DNA of 64,000 nucleotides from Tessaracoccus aquimaris (GTDB lineage: Bacteria; Actinomycetota; Actinomycetes; Propionibacteriales; Propionibacteriaceae): contig NZ_CP019606.1 of NCBI RefSeq assembly GCF_001997345.1, forward strand, positions 434,001 through 498,000, in the 5' to 3' direction. Below are positions 59,250-64,000 of this stretch, one piece after another. Both the position numbers and the translations under genes were made by a program. A model generated the notes under the pieces. The model was not told where the DNA came from and searched no databases. It was given only the letters and a program-made list of their open reading frames with translations. Each line of letters opens with the position of its first letter. The stretch's first letter is position 1.

Positions 59250-60706
59250 CCGGGACAGTCAGAAAGCTCGCGCTCGGCGTCCTGCTCGCGGGATTCGAGG
59301 GCGACACCGTCCCGCCGGAGTGGCTCACCGCGCTCGCCGCGGAGGGGCTCGGGGGAGTGACCCTGTTCGGCCGCAACGTCGTCGACGACGACCCGGTCGG
59401 CGCGCTGTCGAGGCTCACCACAGAATTGCGTCGCGAACGACCCGACCTGCTGATCTGCATCGACGAGGAGGGCGGCGACGTCACCCGGCTCGAGACCCGC
59501 ACCGGCTCCATGACGCTCGGCCAGGCCAGCCTCGGCGCGATCGACGACGTCGCCGTCACCCGCCGCTCCGCGGCGCTGCTCGCGGCGCGGCTCGCGGCAG
59601 GCGGCGTCAACGTGAACTTCGCCCCCGTGGCGGACCTCTCGAGCGAGCGCGACAACCCGGTGGTCGGCGCGAGGTCGTTCTCGCACGACCCCGACGTCGC
59701 CGCCCGACACGTCGCCGCCTCGATCCACGGCCACCTCGACGGGGGAGTCTGCCCGACGGCCAAGCACTTCCCCGGCCACGGCGGCACCGTCGACGACTCG
59801 CACCTCGTGGTGCCCGTCGTCTCTGCCGACGCAGGCCTGCTGCGTCGCCGCGAACTGGTGCCGTTCCAGGCCGCGATCGCGGCAGGGGTGCCGATGATCA
59901 TGACGGGCCACCTGCGGGTGCTCGCGCTGGACCCGTACCAGCCGGCCACGCTGTCGCGTGTCATCATCACCGACCTGCTCCGCGGTGACCTCGGCTTCGG
60001 CGGTGTGGTCGTCACCGACGGCATCGACATGCACGCCATCAGCCGCGGCGTCGGCCGCCCCGAGGGCACCGTCCAGGCGCTCATGGCTGGCGTCGACCTG
60101 ATCTGCATCGGGGGAGACTCCGTCACGCTTGAGGCCGTCGAGGACATCGTCGCCGCCGTGGAGAACGCCGTCGCGCAGGGTCGACTGCCGGTCGACCGGT
60201 TGGTCGAGGCGCGGGGGAGGGTCGCCGCGCTCGCGCGTCGGTTCTGGTTCAACACCGACCCGGCACCGATGCCCGAGACCGACGAAGTACTGGTGGCCGC
60301 CGCGCGCCGCTCGCTGCAGGTCGTCGGGAACCCGCGCCTCGACTCGGTCGCCGCGGTGGTCGAGTTGTATAACGAGCCGACCATCGTCGCGGGCGAGATC
60401 GCCTTCGGCGTCGGACGCCACCTCGCCGCGCTGTCCGAGGCCCCCGTCGAGGTCGTCCGGTTGGAGGAGGGAGCCCCGCTCCCGACGCTTCCCGACGGCG
60501 GGCTCGTCGTCTCTGCCCGCGCCAGTCACCTGCACCCGTGGCAGGTCGAGGCGGTGCGACGGATGAGGCTGCGTCACCCGGACCTGGTCGTGGTCGACCA
60601 CGGCGCAACCGGAGGCACGGACCTGCTAGGCGACCGCGCGGTCATCGCGCACGACACCTCGGCGATCGCGGCCCGCGCCGCGGCAGGCCTCCTGCTCGCG
60701 GGCTAG
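59246..60706 (+). CDS. nagZ: Beta-N-acetylhexosaminidase, GH3 NagZ type
   Basis: A 486-residue GH3 enzyme without signal peptide, so cytoplasmic. KHFPGHGGTVDDSHL near residue 172 is the NagZ-type KH(F/I)PG(H/L)GxxxxD(S/T)H motif supplying the Asp-His acid/base loop, and FGGVVVTDGIDMHA near 253 holds the nucleophile Asp. A C-terminal domain of about 150 residues (DTSAIAARAAAGLLLAG at the end) goes beyond minimal NagZ and resembles two-domain Gram-positive NagZ/NagA forms. It cleaves terminal beta-linked GlcNAc from imported chitobiose, muropeptides or other GlcNAc sugars. It is translationally coupled to the upstream permease. Confidence 0.9.
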   Translation: MTGTVRKLALGVLLAGFEGDTVPPEWLTALAAEGLGGVTLFGRNVVDDDPVGALSRLTTELRRERPDLLICIDEEGGDVTRLETRTGSMTLGQASLGAIDDVAVTRRSAALLAARLAAGGVNVNFAPVADLSSERDNPVVGARSFSHDPDVAARHVAASIHGHLDGGVCPTAKHFPGHGGTVDDSHLVVPVVSADAGLLRRRELVPFQAAIAAGVPMIMTGHLRVLALDPYQPATLSRVIITDLLRGDLGFGGVVVTDGIDMHAISRGVGRPEGTVQALMAGVDLICIGGDSVTLEAVEDIVAAVENAVAQGRLPVDRLVEARGRVAALARRFWFNTDPAPMPETDEVLVAAARRSLQVVGNPRLDSVAAVVELYNEPTIVAGEIAFGVGRHLAALSEAPVEVVRLEEGAPLPTLPDGGLVVSARASHLHPWQVEAVRRMRLRHPDLVVVDHGATGGTDLLGDRAVIAHDTSAIAARAAAGLLLAG

Positions 60707-60720
60707 TCATCGCGACATGA

Positions 60721-60757
60721 GTCCCCACCCGGCGTTCTGTGTCGGGTGGGGACTTTT
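60721..60757 (+). terminator. Terminator of the ABC/NagZ operon
   Basis: GTCCCCACCCG (60721-60731) pairs with CGGGTGGGGAC (60743-60753), loop 11, followed by TTTT. Confidence 0.9.
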
Positions 60758-60793
60758 GCCGCGCCGCCGTCATGGCGCGGCATAGGGTGAGTC

Positions 60794-61168
60794 ATGCTCG
60801 ATCACGTTGGTATCACCGTCGCTGACATTCAGCGATCCGCGGCGTTCTACGATCAGGTCCTTGCCGTCCTCGGACATCGCCGCCTCATGGATTACGGCGA
60901 GGCGATCGGCTACGGGGCCGACGCCCCCGACTTCTGGATCTCCTCCGGCGCCACCGCGCGGCGCGAGGACCACATCGCCTTCGTCGCCCCCGACGCCGAG
61001 GCAGTCAGGGCCTTTCACGCCGCCGCGCTCGCAGCGGGTGCGGAGGAACTCCACGCGCCCCGGCTGTGGCCCGAGTACCACGAGGGGTACTACGGCGCGT
61101 TCGTCCGCGATCCCGACGGCAACAACGTCGAGGCCGTCTGCCACACGGTCGCCAGCGATCAGGCGTGA
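60794..61168 (+). CDS. VOC family (glyoxalase-like) protein
   Basis: A 124-residue vicinal-oxygen-chelate protein. MLDHVGITVADIQRSAAFYDQVL and the C-terminal YGAFVRDPDGNNVEAVCH give the two beta-alpha-beta-beta-beta modules with a metal-ligand His near residue 4 and Glu near 115. The family includes glyoxalases, dioxygenases and resistance proteins; the reaction here is unknown. TAGGGT (60783-60788) is 5 nt before the ATG, suggesting a leaderless mRNA. Confidence 0.85.
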   Translation: MLDHVGITVADIQRSAAFYDQVLAVLGHRRLMDYGEAIGYGADAPDFWISSGATARREDHIAFVAPDAEAVRAFHAAALAAGAEELHAPRLWPEYHEGYYGAFVRDPDGNNVEAVCHTVASDQA

Positions 61169-61245
61169 CGCGACGGGCCAGGCGGCGCGTGTTTGACGGC
61201 GCGTGGTTGACGGCGCGTGCCGATATGGCGGCCGTCCCGCCGCGC

Positions 61246-61276
61246 TGATACCAGAGTGATACCAGCGGAGTAGAGT
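61246..61276 (+). promoter_or_regulatory. Operator/promoter of the toxin-antitoxin pair
   Basis: TGATACCAG occurs twice (61246-61254 and 61257-61265), one helical turn apart, directly upstream of a TAGAGT -10 box (61271-61276) 6 nt before the antitoxin ATG. Repeated sites of this kind are usual for RHH antitoxin autoregulation. Confidence 0.5.
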
Positions 61277-61282
61277 TGTCGC

Positions 61283-61486
61283 ATGGCGATGACACTGCGG
61301 CTGACGCCCGAGGACGAGCGGGTCCTGTCCGAGCTTGCTGAGGCGGAAGGGATCAGCAAGCAGGAGGCGACGGTCAGGGCGATCCGCGAGGCGCACGCAC
61401 GGCACGGGCATCAGCAGCGGGTGGATGAAGCCTCCGCCTGGGCGCGTGAGCGCTACGCCGACGTACTGCGGCGCCTCGGCGAGTAA
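61283..61486 (+). CDS. Ribbon-helix-helix antitoxin
   Basis: A 67-residue protein. TLRLTPEDERVLSELAEAEGISKQEATVRAIREAH matches the strand-helix-helix of CopG/MetJ-type DNA-binding proteins; the C-terminal part (RVDEASAWARERYADVL) is the likely toxin-binding tail. It is the upstream partner of the Doc toxin gene 18 bp away, the normal antitoxin-first order, and probably represses its own promoter through the repeats just upstream. Confidence 0.85.
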   Translation: MAMTLRLTPEDERVLSELAEAEGISKQEATVRAIREAHARHGHQQRVDEASAWARERYADVLRRLGE

Positions 61487-61504
61487 GTAGCGAGAGGCAA
61501 CGTC

Positions 61505-61864
61505 GTGGAGTACCTCGCCACTGAAGACCTGCTCAGGCTGGCGAATCAACTCGGAGTCGGGCCTGTGCGCGACCTTGGGCTGCTCGACTCGGCCGCCTAT
61601 CGGCCGCAATCGTCGCTGTTCGGGAAGGACGCCTACCCCGACCTCGATGTGAAGGCGGCAAGCCTGTTGGAGTCCATCGTCCGCAACCATCCCTTGGTGG
61701 ACGGGAACAAGCGGCTCGGCTGGCTGGCCACCCTCGCCTTCTACTACATCAACGGGGTCAGGCTGGATGCCCCCGACGACGAATGCTACGACCTGGTGAT
61801 CGCGGTCGCGTCCGGGCAGCGGAGCGTTCCGGCAGTAGCCGAGCAGTTGGCCCGCTGGCACTGA
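61505..61864 (+). CDS. Fic/Doc family toxin (death on curing type)
   Basis: A 119-residue Fic-fold protein. NHPLVDGNKRLGWLA near residue 60 matches the Fic/Doc core HxFx(D/E)(A/G)N(K/G)R with Leu for Phe; the Lys form is typical of Doc, which phosphorylates elongation factor Tu and blocks translation, rather than AMPylating. GLLDSAAYRPQSSLFGKDAYPDL is the Doc-type N-terminal flap. Start GTG 61505 has a GAGAGG stretch upstream. It probably depends on the RHH antitoxin for safety. Confidence 0.88.
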   Translation: MEYLATEDLLRLANQLGVGPVRDLGLLDSAAYRPQSSLFGKDAYPDLDVKAASLLESIVRNHPLVDGNKRLGWLATLAFYYINGVRLDAPDDECYDLVIAVASGQRSVPAVAEQLARWH

Positions 61865-62102
61865 ACGCGAGCATCCGTCGACCGACTTCAGCGTCACCTG
61901 GGTCGGACCGCTGGAAGCCCGCAGTCACCTCGCGCACCACCAACGCGGCTATGCGGCGTAGGACGCCTGGTAGCACTTCGAGGGGAGCCTGCGAACGCCG
62001 TCGAGGACACGTTCCTGTCCTTGGAACTCGTGCGCTGAGCGTGCACCTGTGGGTCTGGTCTCCCCGGGCTTCTCCGGTCTGATCCGGACATGCGCTCTAT
62101 GC

Positions 62103-62144
62103 CAAGAAGCCCTGACTAGGCATCCGGGCCGAATCAGGGCTTCT
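62103..62144 (-). terminator. Terminator after tRNA-Pro
   Basis: AAGAAGCCCTGA (62103-62114) pairs perfectly with TCAGGGCTTCTT (62133-62144), loop 18; on the minus strand the stem ends in CTTCTT downstream of tRNA-Pro. Confidence 0.75.
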
Positions 62145-62150
62145 TCATGT

Positions 62151-62224
62151 GTCGGGGCGACAGGACTCGAACCTGCGGTCTCCTGCTCCCAAAGCAGGCG
62201 CGCTAGCCACTACGCTACGCCCCG
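62151..62224 (-). tRNA. tRNA-Pro (TGG)
   Basis: Minus-strand cloverleaf: acceptor CGGGGCG/CGCCCCG, anticodon stem CCTGC/GCAGG around loop TTTGGGA (anticodon TGG), T arm GCAGG-TTCGAGT-CCTGT, discriminator A. CCA is not encoded. Confidence 0.95.
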
Positions 62225-62276
62225 TGGTGCGGCGGAGGCCCGTCAAACGGTGTCTGACAAGGCCTTCGGCGCATCG

Positions 62277-62347
62277 AGCGGATGACGGGAATCGAACCCG
62301 CGTAGCTAGTTTGGAAGACTAGGGCTCTACCATTGAGCTACATCCGC
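62277..62347 (-). tRNA. tRNA-Gly (TCC)
   Basis: Minus-strand cloverleaf: acceptor GCGGATG/CATCCGC, D arm GCTC...GAGC, anticodon stem CTAGT/ACTAG around loop CTTCCAA (anticodon TCC), T arm GCGGG-TTCGATT-CCCGT. CCA is not encoded. Confidence 0.95.
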
Positions 62348-62406
62348 AGAACCGCGGATCAGTGTATCAGCGATCCGCCGCATCCTCATTTTCTGAGTCC
62401 GGGCCC

Positions 62407-63300
62407 TCAGTTGAGGCCCAGGAAGTCGCGGATCTGGGGGAGTTGCCGCATCGCCTGACGGCGGCCCGCGTCGAAGACGCCGCGCAGCCTCGTGAGGTCC
62501 CGCTCCGAGTTCTTGATCGGCATCTCGTCGGGGAAGATCAGGAACGCGCGACCCTCGCGTTCCAGGTCGAGCAGATCGTCGAGGCTCCTGTTGTAGTTGG
62601 CGGGTCGTTCCAGGATCCCCCGGGCGACCGCCGGGTATCTGCGGAACAGCGACCGGTACGCCGAGGACAGCCTCGACGTGCGCTTTCGGTAGCCGCGCTC
62701 CCGCGTCATCACCACGAGGAACCGCTCGAAGCCCGCCTCCTTGGCCGCGTCGTGCGCGAAGCCGCCGGTCGGGCCGAGGGCGCCGTCACAGTAGTCGACC
62801 CCGTCGATGGTGGTCAGCGGCATCAGGAGCGGCATCGTCGACGACGCCCGGACACGCTTCATCAACGCGGGTAGTTCTGCGACGTCGTCGCGGCCCCAGT
62901 AGACCATCTCGCCGTCCTCGCACCGGTACGCGCCGAGCGCCAGGCGTGCCGGGTTGGCCGAGAACGCGTCGAAGTCGAACGGCATCGCCTGATGCGGCAG
63001 CGCCGTCTGCTCGTAGATCCACTCGGCGTTGAACATGCCCTTGCCCTGCAGCCAGGTGCGCCAGTCGCCGAACTCGGGCTCGGCTGCGAAGTCGACGAAG
63101 GAGCGCTCCGCGCGGGCGGGGTCGCGCGAGACATAGTTGGCAAGGCAACTCGTGCCCGCGGAGATTCCCCCCACCCAGTCGGCATGGATCCCTGCCTCCA
63201 GGAGCGTCACGAGCACCCCTGATGAGAAGGAGCCCCGCATGCCGCCACCCTCGAAGATGAGGGCCGTGTCAGTCACGTTGTTCGTCACTTCGGTCGTCAC
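62407..63300 (-). CDS. Patatin-like phospholipase
   Basis: A 297-residue serine hydrolase. EGGGMRG near residue 18 is the oxyanion loop, GISAG near 46 the nucleophile elbow and DGALGP near 173 carries the catalytic Asp, so the Ser-Asp dyad is complete. No signal peptide is seen; E. coli YjjU is a similar short cytoplasmic form. It probably hydrolyses acyl esters of lipids. GTG 63300 is preferred over ATG 63324 because TAGCAT (63309-63314, minus strand) sits 8 nt before the GTG, as in other leaderless starts here. Confidence 0.88.
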   Translation of the reverse strand: MTTEVTNNVTDTALIFEGGGMRGSFSSGVLVTLLEAGIHADWVGGISAGTSCLANYVSRDPARAERSFVDFAAEPEFGDWRTWLQGKGMFNAEWIYEQTALPHQAMPFDFDAFSANPARLALGAYRCEDGEMVYWGRDDVAELPALMKRVRASSTMPLLMPLTTIDGVDYCDGALGPTGGFAHDAAKEAGFERFLVVMTRERGYRKRTSRLSSAYRSLFRRYPAVARGILERPANYNRSLDDLLDLEREGRAFLIFPDEMPIKNSERDLTRLRGVFDAGRRQAMRQLPQIRDFLGLN

Positions 63301-63390
63301 GCCAGCCCATGCTACGACCGCCATGGGCGCACGGTGGACAAGGGGCGCGGTGTACTCGGCCGCGCGATTGGTCGCTGGCGCACGGGCGGA

Positions 63391-63396
63391 TAGACT
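63391..63396 (+). promoter_or_regulatory. Putative -10 box of trigger factor
   Basis: TAGACT lies about 36 bp before the tig start, leaving a short leader containing AGGAG. Confidence 0.4.
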
Positions 63397-63432
63397 GGCC
63401 CGCGAACCTTTTCAAACTTCAGGAGTCCATTC

Positions 63433-64000
63433 GTGCCTAGCACCGTTGAGAAGCTGAGCCCGACGCGGGTCAAGCTCACCGTCGAGATCCCGTTTGCCGA
63501 CCTTCAGCCCTACCTCGATAAGGCCTACAAGGAGATCGCCGAGCAGGTCAACATTCCCGGTTTCCGCAAGGGCAAGGTGCCTTCGTCGGTCATCGATCAG
63601 CGCTTCGGCCGCGGCGTCGTGCTGCAGGAGGCCATCAACGAGGCCATTCCGGTCGCCTACAACGAGGCGATCGACGGGGCAAAGGTGTGGCCGATGGCTC
63701 AGCCTGAGGTCGACGTCACCAAGCTTGAGGACAAGGAACTCGTCGAGTTCACCGCAGAGGTCGACGTGCGTCCCGAGGTGAAGCTCCCCGACTTCAAGAA
63801 GGTCAAGGTCACCGTCGACGCGCCCGAGTCGGCCGACGACTTCACCAACGAGCGCCTCGAGCTGCTCCGCGAGCGCTTCGCCACCACCAACGAGGTCGAC
63901 CGCGCGGCCAAGGACGGCGACGTCCTCAGCCTCGACCTGGTCGCCACCCAGGACGGCGAGGTGCTGCCCGACGCGACCGCCGACGGCATCGCCTACAAGG
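63433..64000 (+). CDS. tig: Trigger factor (3' end outside window)
   Basis: The first 189 codons of the ribosome-bound chaperone and prolyl isomerase. The N-terminal ribosome-binding domain carries GFRKGKVP near residue 42 (the trigger factor signature GFRxGxxP), and the end of the window enters the PPIase domain (KDGDVLSLDLVATQDGE). Start GTG 63433 has AGGAG (63421-63425) 7 nt upstream. In actinobacteria tig is followed by clpP genes, which would lie beyond the right edge. Confidence 0.95.
   Translation, partial: MPSTVEKLSPTRVKLTVEIPFADLQPYLDKAYKEIAEQVNIPGFRKGKVPSSVIDQRFGRGVVLQEAINEAIPVAYNEAIDGAKVWPMAQPEVDVTKLEDKELVEFTAEVDVRPEVKLPDFKKVKVTVDAPESADDFTNERLELLRERFATTNEVDRAAKDGDVLSLDLVATQDGEVLPDATADGIAYK

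Noticed and set aside
58847..60601. 584-codon minus-strand frame opposite nagZ
   Set aside because: No domain; NagZ catalytic motifs lie on the plus strand.
61865..62100. Gene remnant after the Doc toxin
   Set aside because: Six frames show no recognisable protein segment; I see nothing definable here.

Overview
The window is a high-GC stretch of an actinobacterial chromosome. Gene content and style (GTG starts, many apparently leaderless genes with a TANNNT box 5-9 nt before the start, actinobacterial Lhr-Nei2 and PepN-RpiB-Nei-Tig neighbourhoods, EttA, four tRNAs) fit Propionibacteriaceae, perhaps close to Tessaracoccus. That placement is an inference from gene style, not from a marker search.

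Layout: 1-3006 is the right end of an integrative element (ssb fragment, DUF4913 protein, small ORF, a compactly folded leader RNA candidate, large serine recombinase) abutting the 3' end of tRNA-His. 3153-11033 holds oligoribonuclease, tRNA-Arg, a degenerate M48-like membrane protein, a 2H phosphoesterase, PrsW and two consecutive dynamin/YfjP-like GTPases. 11256-15000 holds EttA, a small membrane protein and an ECF sigma factor with a membrane partner. 15655-23058 holds an FAD/Fe-S D-lactate-type dehydrogenase, MarR, acyl-CoA ligase with a coupled tandem-hotdog thioesterase, and Nei2; lhr (23051-27588) overlaps nei2. 27625-31782 is a GntR / ADP-ribosylglycohydrolase / NCS1 permease / PfkB kinase operon resembling E. 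coli yegTUVW. Then come gnd, a sugar ABC importer (33611-36899), pyrR-pyrB-pyrC (36932-39680), an unrecognised protein, repeat-rich DNA, and an MFS exporter.

42987-64000 follows a conserved actinobacterial order (pepN, ligA, rpiB, DUF1707, nei, ... tig). Between nei and tig lies a carbohydrate block: beta-phosphoglucomutase, a GH65 phosphorylase and an unknown protein in one coupled operon, then a ROK repressor, a second sugar ABC importer and a GH3 NagZ-type hexosaminidase. A VOC protein, an RHH/Doc toxin-antitoxin pair, tRNA-Pro, tRNA-Gly and a patatin precede trigger factor, which runs off the right edge.

Two genome-level features stand out. First, nine genes carry ten single-base losses, every one in a short G or C run, including in normally essential genes (orn, ligA). 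This looks like uncorrected homopolymer sequencing error rather than gene decay, so I annotate these genes across the break. Second, intergenic DNA holds at least three repeat types: an 80-bp hairpin element with TTGAGCA...TGCTCAA ends (six copies, two subfamilies), a 75-bp direct repeat, and clusters of TCGAGCTTGTCGA / GGCTCAACCA motifs.
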